Shown: positions 10,953-22,638, numbered from the stretch's first letter. The stretch: DNA of 64,000 bases from Candidatus Sabulitectum silens (GCA_001875255.1 MJAN01000006.1:124001-188000), one strand, 5' to 3'. Translations and numbers: made by a program. Notes: generated by a model not told the origin, from the sequence alone.

Positions 10953-11464
10953 TTGAGAAACCTTCCCGCTGATACGAAACGTGTGGAGTAGTAGGGGTGG
11001 CTGAGGAGGTCCCTCACCACACCCCGGCTGCTGGAGGCGTGGACGAACTCTCCGTTGCCCAGATATATGCCGCAGTGGGAAATACCCGAACCGGAGGTGT
11101 TGAAGAACACCAGGTCGCCATACTTGAGGCTGCTCCTGCTTACATTCTGTGCAGCGGCGGCCTGCCTGGAAGCCCTTCGGGGTATATCTATTCCCACGGA
11201 CCTGAAAACCGCCTGGGTGAAGGCGGAGCAGTCCACTCCGTTCCTGGTGTTGCCTCCGTAGACATAGGGAGTTCCCATCCAGCTGTCGATCTCTGCCTGC
11301 ATCCTGTGCTGTATGGAAGTGGATGGGGCCGGTGGGCCGGTGGGTCCGTTTTCGTTACCGGATGTTCCACCGGAAACCGGTGAAGTGGAAGGCATAGGGC
11401 CCCTGCAGCTCACTCCCCTTCCCCTGTATACCGGTGCCGACGAGCAGCCCGCCAGGAGGATCAT
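10949..11464 (-). CDS. NlpC/P60 family cell-wall peptidase lipoprotein
   Basis: LLAGC lipobox; GTPYVYGGNTRNGVDCSAFTQAVF; GDLVFF; ISHCGIYLGNGEFVHA catalytic Cys/His motifs. Confidence 0.92.
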   Translation of the reverse strand: MILLAGCSSAPVYRGRGVSCRGPMPSTSPVSGGTSGNENGPTGPPAPSTSIQHRMQAEIDSWMGTPYVYGGNTRNGVDCSAFTQAVFRSVGIDIPRRASRQAAAAQNVSRSSLKYGDLVFFNTSGSGISHCGIYLGNGEFVHASSSRGVVRDLLSHPYYSTRFVSAGRFLN

Positions 11465-11509
11465 TAACAGGAGAGGAACTAATGCCTTGATGCCAGCCTT
11501 CCCTTCTTG

Positions 11510-13094
11510 CTATCTGTCCATCTTTATCAATGTGTCCGTTCTTACCGGTGAGGGGTCGGGGCAGTCTGCCAGGTAATGGAGCCCCACGCTCTCCCGGCGC
11601 TTGAGTGCGCTCCTTACTATAAGCCGGGCAACTGTGGTAAGGTTCCTCAGCTCCAGCTGTTCCACCGTTGGAAGCATGGTCCAGTAGTCTTCTTCCACCT
11701 CTTCGGAGAGAACGTCAAGCAGCTTCAGGGCCCTTCTCAGCCGTTTGTCGGTCCTCACTATCCCCACATAGTCCCACATTACGCTTCTCAGGCTTGCCCA
11801 GGAGTGGTCCACAAGAACGCTTTCCTCCAGGGGTTCAGCCCTGCCGAAGGACCAGTCCCTTACTTTAAGGTCCTTTACCGGTTCCCCGATCCGGGATCCC
11901 ATTTCACTGGCGCTGAGAAGCCCCATCACCCCGGCCTCAAGTAGACTGTTGCTGCCCAGACGGTTGGCGCCATGAAAACCGGTGGAGGCCGCTTCCCCGA
12001 TGACCCTCAGGCCTGCCATTTCCGTCTCTCCGCCGGTGGATGCAACAATGCCGCCTACGCAGTAATGGGCCGCGGGGACCACCGGAATGGGGTCATTCCA
12101 GGGTTCTATGCCCACGGACACCACTCCTGAGGTGACCTCCGGGAAGTGCTCCTCGAGGAACTCCCTGCCGAGACCGGATGCGTCGAGGAGCATGTGGTCG
12201 GTCCCATGTCTTTTCATCTCGCTGTCTATGGCCCGGGCCACCACATCCCTGGGAGCAAGCTCCATCCGTTTCTCATCATAGTACTTCATGAAACGCTTCC
12301 CTGATTCGTTCAGGAGCCTGGCGCCCTCGCCCCTGAGGGCTTCGGTTATCAGGAAATTGCGCTTTTCAGGGTGATACAGGCATGTGGGGTGAAACTGATA
12401 GAACTCCATGTTCCTTGCGGTGAGTCCCGCCCTGCATGCCATGGCAATGCCGTCGCCGGTTGCGGAGTCCTGGTTGGAAGTATAGCGGTACACTTTGCCG
12501 GCTCCGCCGGTGGCTATCACAGTTTCCCTGGCGAGGAAGGTGATAACATCCCCGTTGATTAGAACATAGGCCCCGAGGCATCTGTCCCTACTGTGCTGAA
12601 CCAGCTCCAGGGCCTCCCTGGAGGCAGTTATGAGGTTTATTGCGAAGGCGTTCTCTATAAGGGTGATGTTCCCGGTCTTCCTGCATCTGTCCGCCAGCTT
12701 CTCAGATATGAACCGGCCGGTCTGGTCGTAGTAGTGGAGTACACGCCTGAAGGAGTGTCCCCCTCCATCCCTCCCCCGTCGCCGTTGGAACCGGCAAGCT
12801 CGATCCCCCGGCGGGCAAGTGCGGACACCAGCTCCGGCCCCATGGAAATGATCCTCTCCGCCACCTTCCGGTCAACAAGGCCGGCGCCGGCTTTCATTGT
12901 ATCCTCAAGGTGCTTCTCAAAACTGTCCTGCGGTGAGGTAACCGCGGCCATCCCCCCTGCGCCAGGTATGTGCTTCCGGTTGGAAGGGCTGTCTTGCTGA
13001 GCACCGTTACGCTGTATCTCGAGGGAAGCTCAAGGGCGCAGACAAGCCCGGCCATTCCTCCGCCAATTATGAGAACATCAGATGAGCGGGTCAT
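11510..13094 (-). CDS. nadB: L-aspartate oxidase (frameshifted twice)
   Basis: ORFs 12894..13094, 12655..12951 and 11510..12520 rejoin: DVLIIGGGMAGLVCALELP..., STYLAQGGMAAV..., GGAGKVYRYTSNQDSATGDGIAMACRAG..., EFYQFHPTCLYHP. Confidence 0.92.
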
Positions 13095-14169
13095 CGGGTT
13101 CCTCCTGCCAGTTCGAGAATCTGCCCCAGAAGCTCTTCCTCCGCCAAAGAATCGGTGACCGACAGCCTTATGGGAAGAACCCTGAGGTCCATTTCCCTGA
13201 CCAGGGCAGGTCCCAGCCTGGCTGCGTCCTTCTCGGTGGTTATAAGATAATCAGCGGAGCTCTTGTGGACTGTTTCCATGAGGTACTTCAGGTCATCGGG
13301 CCTGTAGTTCCAGTGATCGGGATAGATATGGAAGCGCTGAATGATGAAACCGGTCTTCTCAAGGGTGTGCCTGAACCCCCCGGGCTTCCCGATGCCGCAG
13401 AAGGCCACCACCCTGGCGATCCTGTCCCTGGTGCCGTCGTGCCTTACCGGTTTTTCAGGTACGATACTGCTGCTTATGAAGGGAGCCTTCCAGTTCCTGG
13501 AGGCGATCAGCCTTTTCGCCAGGGAAAGCTGGGCGCTGGAGGTCACGCCGTTGATCCAGAGGTAGTCCGCCCTGGCAAGAACCCTGGAAGATTCCCTCAG
13601 GGTTCCCCCGGGGAGTACACCTCCAAGGCCGAAGGGATGGTCCGCATTGAGCACCACCACATCTATGTCCCTTTTAAGCTTGTGGTGCTGGAAGCCGTCG
13701 TCCACTATAACCACATCCGGTTTCATCTCCCTTACGGCCCTTTCCACAGCGTCGGTCTTGTCCGGTCCGGCGTAAACGGGACAGAGATTGCCAAGGGCCC
13801 TCCCAAGAAGGACCGGTTCATCGCTGAGGGGCACCGCCCCGGAGGAATGACCCGGTCTTACCGCCACCGGCGGGTTCTTTCCCCCGGTGAGGTTCTTTGC
13901 CACCACGCGGTCTTCAGCCCCATGGAGGCCAGGGATGACGCTATCCTGATAGTAACGGGTGTTTTGCCCACACCTCCCACCTCGATGTTCCCGATGCTTA
14001 CAACCACCGTTTCGAAGGACCTTCTGTGGCACAGGCCCCTGTCGTAACGAAACCGGTTCACCGCGGCGAGGAACATATACAGCAGGGATGCCGGCTGCAG
14101 AAGCCAGGCTGCCCAGAGCCAGCGCCCTTCCCGACGGCTTATCTTCTGGTGCATCTCAATCAATCGCAT
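13091..14169 (-). CDS. lpxK: tetraacyldisaccharide 4'-kinase (one frameshift near 13905)
   Basis: SIGNIEVGGVGKTP Walker A; VVIVDDGFQHHKLKRDIDVVVLNA; next to waaA and lpxB. Confidence 0.92.
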
Positions 14170-15907
14170 GGCATACTTCCATCAGCTCAAGCAGTTTCAT
14201 CATTCTTTCCTCGAAGAGCGCTTTCCCCGGCGGCTCAATGGCCCTCTCCCGGCTCTCAAGCAGTTCCTTCACCGCTATGGCTCCCTCTTCCGGTGTACGG
14301 AACACCCTGCATACCCCGGCCTTTACCGCACTCTGAACAGCATCACGGAAATGGCCATGCTCAGGCCCCACCATAAGGGGAACACCATGGCTGAGTGGCT
14401 CCATAACATTGTGTCCTCCGATGGGGGCCAGGGTTCCCCCAACGAAGGCGATGTCAGCAATGCCATAGAGGGCTGAGAGCACCCCCTTCACATCCACGAT
14501 GAGACAGCGGGAGCCTTCCGGGGACTCGCTCCAGAGGTCCGGACCGTAGCCCAGTTCCTCACAGGCTGCGACTATCTCCGGGATCCTGCCCTCATGTCTG
14601 GGGACCAGGACCGGGGTCAGACCGGTGAGTGAAGCCACCCGAAGGATGGTTTCCTCTTCGCCTTTCCTCGTTGAACCGGCCACCAGTATTCCCCTGGGAC
14701 CACGGCTTATCATACCCCTCCAGGAGGGATCAGGCAGCGGCGGCGGCACCGCCGCCTTGCCGTCACCGGCGGTAACGGCGTTCACGCCCAGCCGGCGAAA
14801 ACGGAGGGTGTCTTCTTTCGAACGGGTCAGAACGCATCTGAAGGAGTTCAGTATACCGCTGAAAAGGGGTTTCAAAAGCCTGTATCGCCGGACGCTTCTT
14901 TCAGATAGCCTGGCGTTTATCATTGATCCTGGTATTCCCCTTGAGACGGTTTCCTCCAGGAGTACCGGCCAGAACTCGGTCTCGGCAAGGATGAGGGCGG
15001 AAGGGCTCAGCCTGTCCAGGAACCTTCTCACCGCACCGGGAAGGTCCAGGGGGGCGAAGGAGCAATCAATCCCTTTCCCCTCCAGATAACTCCTGCCAGC
15101 CGGCGTGGAGCATGTAACATGGAAATCCCGGCGGGCTTTCCTGAGGCGGTCCATCACCGGTGAGAGCCCCTTCAGTTCTCCAAGGCTTGCGCCGTGGAGC
15201 CAGACCGGTCTTCCTGTATGGATCGGTACAAAGCCCATTCGCTCCCGTCGCTCCGCCACCGGTCTCCTGAGGAGTATGACACCTGCCAGGGGGGTGAGCA
15301 TTCTTCCCGTGGCCTTCAGGATGGCGACCATGGATGCCGCTCCGGGACTTGCGGCAAGTTCCGCCCTGCCCTGCTGCTGATCTATGGCGGCAGACAGTGT
15401 TTCGCTTCCGGTGAAGGAGGGATGAACCGGTCTTCCCTCGGAAATGACAACCTTCGCGAAGGGAAGTGGAACCAGAAAGCTGTCCCAGCTCTTCAGCCTG
15501 ATCCCGGGGAAGGCAGAGACGCCGTAGGGAACAACGGGAACACCGGAACGGTCCGGCAGCATGGAAACACCCTTCTTGGCCACACCCGGGGGCCCCTTGG
15601 GCCCGTCGGGTGTAATTGCCCCGGGAACACCTCCCTTAAGGGAGGAAAGAAGCTGCCTGAAGGCGGTTTCTCCGCCCCGTGACGAGGAACCCCTTGCTGT
15701 GAGATATCCCATGTTCTCGCATAGGGACGAAACCAGCGAGCCGTCTCGGCTCCTGCTGATCATTATCCTTATTCCCATGTTCCTGTGGGTGTATATCAGG
15801 GGAAGCTGAACGCCGTGCCAGAATGCGTAAAGCACCCGATTGCCCCGTATTCCCCATGAGCGCTGCCTTGTTATACGCCAGGAGCGGCCCAGAAGGCTCA
15901 GTACCAC
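14156..15907 (-). CDS. waaA: DUF374 (LPLAT-like) domain followed in frame by 3-deoxy-D-manno-octulosonic acid transferase
   Basis: N-term YAFWHGVQLPLIYTHR...ITPDGPKGPPGVAKKG (DUF374); C-term WLHGASLGELKGLSPV..., LAETEFWPVLL, FVGGTLAPIGGHNVMEP (KdtA/WaaA); no frame break. Confidence 0.85.
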   Translation of the reverse strand: MVLSLLGRSWRITRQRSWGIRGNRVLYAFWHGVQLPLIYTHRNMGIRIMISRSRDGSLVSSLCENMGYLTARGSSSRGGETAFRQLLSSLKGGVPGAITPDGPKGPPGVAKKGVSMLPDRSGVPVVPYGVSAFPGIRLKSWDSFLVPLPFAKVVISEGRPVHPSFTGSETLSAAIDQQQGRAELAASPGAASMVAILKATGRMLTPLAGVILLRRPVAERRERMGFVPIHTGRPVWLHGASLGELKGLSPVMDRLRKARRDFHVTCSTPAGRSYLEGKGIDCSFAPLDLPGAVRRFLDRLSPSALILAETEFWPVLLEETVSRGIPGSMINARLSERSVRRYRLLKPLFSGILNSFRCVLTRSKEDTLRFRRLGVNAVTAGDGKAAVPPPLPDPSWRGMISRGPRGILVAGSTRKGEEETILRVASLTGLTPVLVPRHEGRIPEIVAACEELGYGPDLWSESPEGSRCLIVDVKGVLSALYGIADIAFVGGTLAPIGGHNVMEPLSHGVPLMVGPEHGHFRDAVQSAVKAGVCRVFRTPEEGAIAVKELLESRERAIEPPGKALFEERMMKLLELMEVCHAID

Positions 15908-15928
15908 CCTTCCAAGGTGCCTGCGGTT

Positions 15929-17031
15929 TCAGGATCCAAGGCTTCCCCCTGCGAAGCGTATTATCTCCTTTGCGGCATTGCCGGCGGGGTCACCGGTGCC
16001 CAGGGCTGTCCGCACCCTTTCAAGGGATCTCCTGGCATTGTTCCAGACGGCGTGGTCCTCAAAGAGGGGGGTCAGTTCCCTAACCATGTTTTCCGATGTA
16101 GCCCGGTGCTGTATCAGCTCCGGGGCCACATCTTGACCGGCAACGATGTTTGCCATTCCTATCCTGTCAACTCCGCTCACGAGGATCCTGGCAAGGAGGT
16201 AGTTGAGCTTGCCGGTCCTGTAGCACACAACGAAGGGCACTCCATGAAGGGAACTCTCCAGGGTGGCCGTTCCGGAGCAGACCAGGGCCGCCCGGGACTT
16301 CTCAAGGACGTCCCCGGTGCCCCGGACAAGTTCCAGCCCCGGTATGTCCCAGGCGCCTTGGTAGGCCTCCCGGGACAGGTGGTCGGACACCGCCAGCATT
16401 GCCCTTTTCGCAACTCCCCGGTCCCTGAGGACTTGAAAGGCCTGTATCATCGGTGGAAGAAGCTTCTTTACCTCCTGGGCCCTGCTCCCGGGCAGTAGTC
16501 CCAGGGCATCTCCCTTTTCAGTGTTCTCACTTATCCTGTCCTTCAGGGGATGGCCGGTAAAGACAATGTTCACACCCCGGCTGGAGAAGAACTCCTCCTC
16601 AAAACTGAACAGGGTCAGCAGCAGGTCGGTGCTGCGCCTGAGCCTTCCCACCCGCCAGCCGCCCCAGGCCCACATCTGTGGGGCGACATAATGAACCACT
16701 GGAATACCGGCCTTTCTGAGCCTTTTGCCAAGGCGCATGTTGAAACCTGGGAAATCCACCAGCAGGGCTATGTCCGGTTTTCTTTTTCTGCAGAGATCCA
16801 GCAGATCCGCCTCCAGGCGGAGGAACTTTCCAATGGAACGAGCTATCTCACCAAAGCCCATAACGGCGTAGTCGGACATGCTGCGGTAAAGCTCCATTCC
16901 TGCTTTTTTCAGCATTGTGCCTCCCATGCCGAAGGCCTCTACCTCCTCCCCGGCCATCCCTTCCAGTCTTGAGAGAACCTCGGCTCCCCTCTGGTCGCCT
17001 GAGGGCTCCCCGCTGAGACCATGATCCTCAT
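15929..17031 (-). CDS. lpxB: lipid-A-disaccharide synthase; ATG at 17031, frameshift at the CCCC run 17008-17011
   Basis: MRIMVSAGEPSGDQRGAEVL after adding one G; PDIALLVDFPGFNMRLGKRLRKAGIPVVHYVAPQMWAWG. Confidence 0.92.
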
Positions 17032-17944
17032 CGGAGATGTCTGATGCTCTGTTCGGATTTTGCCTGTATGGACTCGGCGGCCCTGAGGGCCTCAAGCCCC
17101 TCCTCCCCGGTAACCGAAGGGACTTTCCGGTGCTGACCAGGGACAAAAAGCTGCTCAGTTCCGCGGTGAGGGCATCGTATCCCTTCACCTCAACCGGAAC
17201 CGGAAGTATTGCACCGTCATTCAGGGTGAGGGCATTTACCCTGCCCTGGCCAAAGTCCACGGATATGTAACCGTGTTTCTGAAAGAAGCGCAGTTTTCTC
17301 TTTGGTTCCGAGGATATCCTGCTGGCTGTGAGGTTGGCCACAGCACCGCTTTCGAACTGGATCCTGGCGTTGCAGATGTCCACCGTGTCGGTGAGCACAG
17401 GCACACCGGAGGCATGTATGCTGGAGACCCGGGACCTCGCCTTCCAGAGTACAAGGTCGATGTCATGGATCATAAGATCCATCACAACGGATACGTCGGT
17501 GCACCTGGGGCTGAAACCAGCCATCCGGTGCCCCTCCATGAAGATCGGTTCCCTGATTATATCCTTCACCGCCGCCATGGCGGGATTGAATCTCTCTATG
17601 TGGCCGACGGACAGGGAAACGCCCTTTTCCCGGGAGATCCTGACCATTTCCGTACCCTGTTCCACCGTTGCCGCCAGGGGTTTCTCCACAAGGACGGGAA
17701 CACCCTTTTCAAGTGCCATCATGGCAACTTCGTAATGGGCGGATGTTGTGCAGGAAACATCAAGGGCGTCGGCCCAGTCAACCAGCTCCTCCAGGGAACC
17801 CGCCTGCTTTATTCCCAGTTCCTCGGATACCTTCTTCAGCCTTTCGCTATCCGTATCGTGTATCATGGTCTCGGTGGCAAGACCCTTCATTATCCTTGCA
17901 TGGTGGTAGCCAAGATGGCCGACTCCGGCAATTCCAGCCTTCAT
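17028..17944 (-). CDS. Gfo/Idh/MocA family NAD(P)-dependent oxidoreductase; frameshift at ~17120
   Basis: KAGIAGVGHLGYHHARIM..., VLVEKPLAATVEQG, HIERFNPA; corrected C-term TGKSPSVTGEEGLEALRAAESIQAKSEQSIRHLR stop, ATGA overlap with lpxB. Confidence 0.87.
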
Positions 17945-18971
17945 TCATAACTCCTTTTCGATGCTTTCCAGGGCCAGATCCACATTCCGGGGATCCAGGG
18001 AAAGATGGGTGACCATTCTCACTGAACCGCCGTCGAGGGCCAGGACCCGAAGCCCGATCCTCTCCAGCATGGACACGGCCCGGTCAGCCCCACCCTCTTC
18101 GGTTTCAGGAAAACGATGTTGGTTTCTATCGGATCGGTTCCAGGGGAGAACCTTCCCGTGGCCATCAGGGCCGACGCCAGCTCCCTGGCGTACTCGTGGG
18201 TCCTGGAAAGACGGGGCAGGTTGTGGTCCAGGGCATAATGGCATGCGGCTGCGAGTATTCCCGCCTGCCTCATGCCCCCCCCATTCGCTTTCTGTACCAC
18301 CTTGCCCTGTTAACCATTTCCCTGGTTCCGGCAAGCAGTGAACCCACCGGGGCCCCCAGTGCTTTTGAGAAGCACACGGAGACCATGTCGAAGGGGGCGG
18401 CGAGGCTTTCCAGACTTCCCCCGCCGGAGGCTTGTACATGCCAGAGCCTGGCGCCGTCGAGGTAGGTGTGAAGCCCCCGCCTGCCGGCGGCTGTACAGGC
18501 CTCCTCGATCCTCTCCAGGGGAACTGCAATACCCCCAGGAGGTTGTGTGTGTTCTCCAGGGCGAGGAGGGTCTTTGGCGCCCTGTGTATGTCTTCCTTCT
18601 CGGACAGGGCGCTGTTGATCCGGTCCAGGCCGGGCATACCGGTGGCGTCCTCGTCGATACGGTGCATCTGCAGGGCGCAGTTCAGGGCGAACTGTCCCCC
18701 TCGTAGTTGTATACATGGCTCTTTGAACCGCATATCACCTGATCCCCCGGGCTTGTGAGGACCCTGATGCCTATTCCGTTCCCCATGGTGCCCGAGGGCA
18801 CGAAGAGACCGGCCTCCTTCCCAAGGAGTTCTGCTGTTCTGGCCTCCAATGAGTTGACGGAGGGATCCTCACCGAAAACGTCGTCCCCACCTCGGCCTCG
18901 GCTATTGCCCTGCGCATGCCGGGGCAGGGAACGGAGAAGGTGTCGCTTCTAAGGTCGAGGAGATGTGTCAT
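17945..18971 (-). CDS. low-specificity L-threonine aldolase family (PLP), multiple frameshifts
   Basis: Pieces rejoin as LLDLRSDTFSVPCPGMRRAIAEAEVG..., LEARTAELLGKEAGLFVPSGTMGN..., HTYLDGARLWH, SVCFSKALGAPVGSLLAG. Confidence 0.87.
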
Positions 18972-19989
18972 TCTGACTCCCTGTAAAGGCCCTGTTCGCC
19001 CCGGTTGACCGCCTCCTCGAGGATGAAGTCAAGGACCTGGGCGGAGTTCTTTCCCGTTGCCAGCCATAGTTTGGGGAACATGCTTATGTCGGTGAAACCG
19101 GGAATGGTGTTCACCTCGTTGAGCCATACCCCCCTTCATTCATGAGGAAATCCACCCTTGCAAACCCCCTGCCCCCGATTAGCCTGAAGGCCTTTTCGGC
19201 CATCATTCGTATGTTTTCCGAGTGGGAGGCCGGAAGGTCCGCTGGAATGGCGAGTTGCGATTCAGCGCAGTGATACTTGGCGTCGAAGTCGTACCATTCC
19301 CTTCCGGGAAGGACCTCTCCCGGAAGAGAGCTTAGAACGGAAGCACCGTTCCCGATCACGCTCACCTCGATCTCCCGGGCGTTCTTCACCGCCTTTTCTA
19401 TGAGTATCTTCGTGTCGAAGGCTGCGGCCCTTGCCAGTGCTTCAGGGAGGTCACCGGGGGAATCGGCCCTGGTGATGCCAACGCTGGAGCCCAGTCTGGA
19501 GGGCTTAACGAAGAGGGGAAAACCCAGTTCGGTAATCTCCTTTTTAAGGCAATCGTAACATGTTGCGGGGTCTTCGTCTATGAAGACCCAGCTTACAACG
19601 GGAATGGACGCCCCCGCCGCCAGTGACTTCATGGTGTGCTTTTCCATGGCAACCGCCGAGCCCATTACAGGAACCCCGGCGCAGGGCCACCCCGCGGTGG
19701 AGCAGAAACCCTGTATGGTGCCGTCCTCCCCGAAGGTGCCGTGAAGCACGGGAAAAACAGCGTCGAAGGGTATGGCTTCTCCCTCTGCGAAAAGCCCCCA
19801 TGGAACACCGCCGGTCTTGACGGTTATGTCCCGGGGATCATCCTTCAGCTGCCAGCTGCCGTTCCTTTCTATGATCATTTCGGTAACCGTATGGCCGGCC
19901 TCACGGAGCCTGGATGAAACCCAACGGGAAGAAATAATGCTTATCTCCCACTCGGCGGACCTGCCGCCGGCAAGTACAAGGACCCTCAT
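18968..19989 (-). CDS. ddl: D-alanine--D-alanine ligase (frameshift near 19130)
   Basis: MRVLVLAGGRSAEWEISIISSRWV..., FPVLHGTFGEDGTIQGF, EKAVKNAREIEVSVIGN; corrected C-term WLNEVNTIPGFTDISMFPKLW. Confidence 0.93.
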
Positions 19990-20104
19990 TTGCAACCTCC
20001 CTGCAGGTGGTACAGGGCAAATTATAAGCCACCGGGGCATGGAAGGTCTATCTTTGTATATTTCAGGGAGTCATGCATAGCCAATATTCTCACGGAGGTT
20101 CACC

Positions 20105-21042
20105 TTGAAGATCCTTATCACCGGCGGCGCCGGTTTCATCGGTTCCAACATTGCCGACGCCCTGTTCGCCCGGGGCCACCAGGTTCATGTTCTCGACGAT
20201 CTGTCCACGGGATTCCCTGAGAACATTTCCCCGGGGATCACCCTTCACAAGCTGGACATCAGGTCCGAAGAAGCCGGGAAGCTGGTGGCGGAAGGCGGGT
20301 ACGACATACTTTGTCACCATGCGGCCCAGATGGATGTCAGACGATCCGTCCGTGAGCCGGAGTTCGATGCCGATGTTAACATAAAGGGAACACTGAACCT
20401 CCTGGAAGCCGCGGTTAAGGGGAAGGTCAAGCGGGTGGTATACGCTTCCACCGGAGGCGCCGTTTACGGCGAGCCCCGGTACATCCCGGTAAGGGAGGAC
20501 CACCCCATAAACCCCATCTGTCACTACGGCATCAGCAAGCATACAGTGGAGCACTACCTCTTTCTGTATCGCTACCTCTACGGCCTGGACTACACGGTTC
20601 TTCGCTATCCCAATGTTTACGGACCCAGGCAGAATCCCTACGGGGAAGCCGGTGTTACCGCCATCTTCACAGTGAAGTACCTGAGGGGTGAAGTACCGGT
20701 GATCAACGGCGACGGACAGCAGCTTCGGGACTATGTCCACGTCGGGGATATCGCCCGGGCGAACATCGCCGCCATGGACCTGTCCAATAAAGGGGCTTCC
20801 GGTGGAATATTCAATATAGGCTGGGGCGAAGGGCGTTCGGTGGAGGAACTCGACAGGATCATAAGGGGTCTCGTGGGAACCACCCTGGAACCGGTTTACG
20901 GTCCCCCCTTCCTGAGGAGATCCTCAAGGTGGCCCTGGACCCATCCCTTGGGGAAGCCGTTCTGGGCTGGAAGGCCGAGATACCCTTTGAAAAGGGCCTT
21001 TCCGATCTGGTGGAATACCATCGGAGGAAGATGGAAAAGTGA
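20105..21042 (+). CDS. NAD-dependent epimerase/dehydratase (UDP-glucose 4-epimerase-like), frameshift at ~20905
   Basis: KILITGGAGFIGSNIADALFARGHQVHVLDDLSTG; YGISKHTVEHY; corrected C-term PPLPEEILKVALDPSLGEAVLGWKAEIPFEKGLSDLVEYHRRKMEK. Confidence 0.88.
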
Positions 21043-21583
21043 AACTCCCGGTATTCCTCGACCGCGACGGCGTGATAAACGAGAACCGCGGGGACTATGT
21101 ACGGGATCCTTCCCAGTGGATACCCATTCCCGGTTCCCTTCAGGCGGCGGCAAAACTCCATGAAGCCGGTCACCCCCTTATTGTTATCACCAATCAGTCG
21201 GGGATTGGAAGGGGTTATTACAGGGAAACCGATGTGCAGGAGATACACTCGGTGATGGAAGAAGCCTTCCTGGCCGCCGGCGCCGCGGTGGCCGGCTGCT
21301 ACCACTGTCCCCATCGGCCCGATGAGAAATGCCGGTGCAGAAAACCGGAAACTGGAATGATAAAGAGGGCCCGGTCGGAACTCTCCCTTCCCCCGGGGGA
21401 TGGATGGTGGGCGATGCCCTGAGCGATATCGAGCTTGGGCGCAGGTGCGGACTCAGAACCGTTCTTGTCCTCACCGGCCGGGGGGTCTCACAGCTGGAAC
21501 TCATAAGGGACCGGGGAATGGAAGGGCCCGATCATGTCTTGCCTTCACTGGTTTCCGCCGCGGAAATGATCCTCACTCCATAG
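21039..21583 (+). CDS. gmhB: D-glycero-D-manno-heptose 1,7-bisphosphate 7-phosphatase-like HAD protein (frameshift ~21400)
   Basis: PVFLDRDGVINENRGDYV; TNQSGIGRGYY; CYHCPHRPDEKCRCRKPETGMI; MVGDALSDIELGRR. Confidence 0.9.
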
Positions 21584-22595
21584 CGAAGATGGTGACGAGG
21601 TCCATGGTGGCCTTTATGCCGTCCTGGTGTGTCCTTTCTATTGCGTGGGAGGCATCCACCCCGGGTCCCACCAGGGCGTGTCTGGCATCCAGACCCATTC
21701 TCAGCGCTGCGCCTGCATCGGAACCGTAGAAGGGGAATGTGTCCACCGCGAAGGGTATCTCATTTATCTCCGCAAGGTTGATGAGGTGTTTCGTCAGCTC
21801 GTAGTTGTAGGGTCCGGAACTGTCCGCCGCGCATATTGTCACCCTGTGTTCATCGGAGGTCTGGTCGGGGCCGCATACGCCCATGTCCACCGCTAGGAAG
21901 TCCGAAACATTATCCGGGAGCCAGCCGGCTGCTCCATGACCCACCTCTTCATGAACGGTGAAGAGGAAATGTATGTTCCTCTGGGGCTTCACCTTCTGGC
22001 GTATGAGATTCTCAGCAACACCCACCAGGACCGTTACACCGGCCTTGTCGTCGATGTGCCGGCTTTTTACGTATCCCGTATCCAGATACTGAGCCCTGGG
22101 GCTGAAGTGGATGTAGTTCCCGACACTTATGCCCAGGTCCTTCACGTCTTCCAGGGAGCGGACATCCTGGTCCAGCCTTACATACATTTCGCCGTGGGTC
22201 CTCTTTGCCTCGCACTTATCCCTTCCGAAGGCATGAACCGAGGTTTTCGAGAAGAGGATGGTTCCGGGTATCATGTTGCCCTGGAAGGTTTCCACAAGGC
22301 AGTACTCCCCCTCGATGCTGCCCGGTGTGAAACCGCCTACGCACCTGTACCTGAGGGTTCCTCCGGGATCCACCTTCGAGACCACGGCGCCAAGTGTGTC
22401 GATGTGGGCGCTTATCACCGCTGAATCGGTTGTGGTACCCTCGAGGGTGGCCAGAATGGAACCCTTGTTGGTCTGTTTTACTTCCAGCCCCAGTGCCTCC
22501 AGCCTGGACCTGACGATCTCCACCGCAAGGAAGGTGTTGCCGGAGACGCTTCTGGTCCTGAGAAGCTGCATGAAGAATTCCATCGTGTTCTGCAT
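21573..22595 (-). CDS. M42 family metallopeptidase (aminopeptidase/endoglucanase-like)
   Basis: SAHIDTLGAVVSKV; RHIDDKAGVTVLVGVAE; FTVHEEVGHGAAG; DARHALVGPGVDASHAIERTHQDGI. Confidence 0.88.
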   Translation of the reverse strand: MQNTMEFFMQLLRTRSVSGNTFLAVEIVRSRLEALGLEVKQTNKGSILATLEGTTTDSAVISAHIDTLGAVVSKVDPGGTLRYRCVGGFTPGSIEGEYCLVETFQGNMIPGTILFSKTSVHAFGRDKCEAKRTHGEMYVRLDQDVRSLEDVKDLGISVGNYIHFSPRAQYLDTGYVKSRHIDDKAGVTVLVGVAENLIRQKVKPQRNIHFLFTVHEEVGHGAAGWLPDNVSDFLAVDMGVCGPDQTSDEHRVTICAADSSGPYNYELTKHLINLAEINEIPFAVDTFPFYGSDAGAALRMGLDARHALVGPGVDASHAIERTHQDGIKATMDLVTIFAME

Positions 22596-22638
22596 TGTTA
22601 TCCTTTCCCCTGTTTCTCCGATTATATTCACCACCGCT

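Noticed and set aside
17945-18971. Considered whether the PLP enzyme next to the Gfo/Idh gene is a GnnB-type aminotransferase
   Set aside because: Motifs (LDLRSDT, LDGARLWH, SKALGAPVGSLLAG) are those of low-specificity threonine aldolase.
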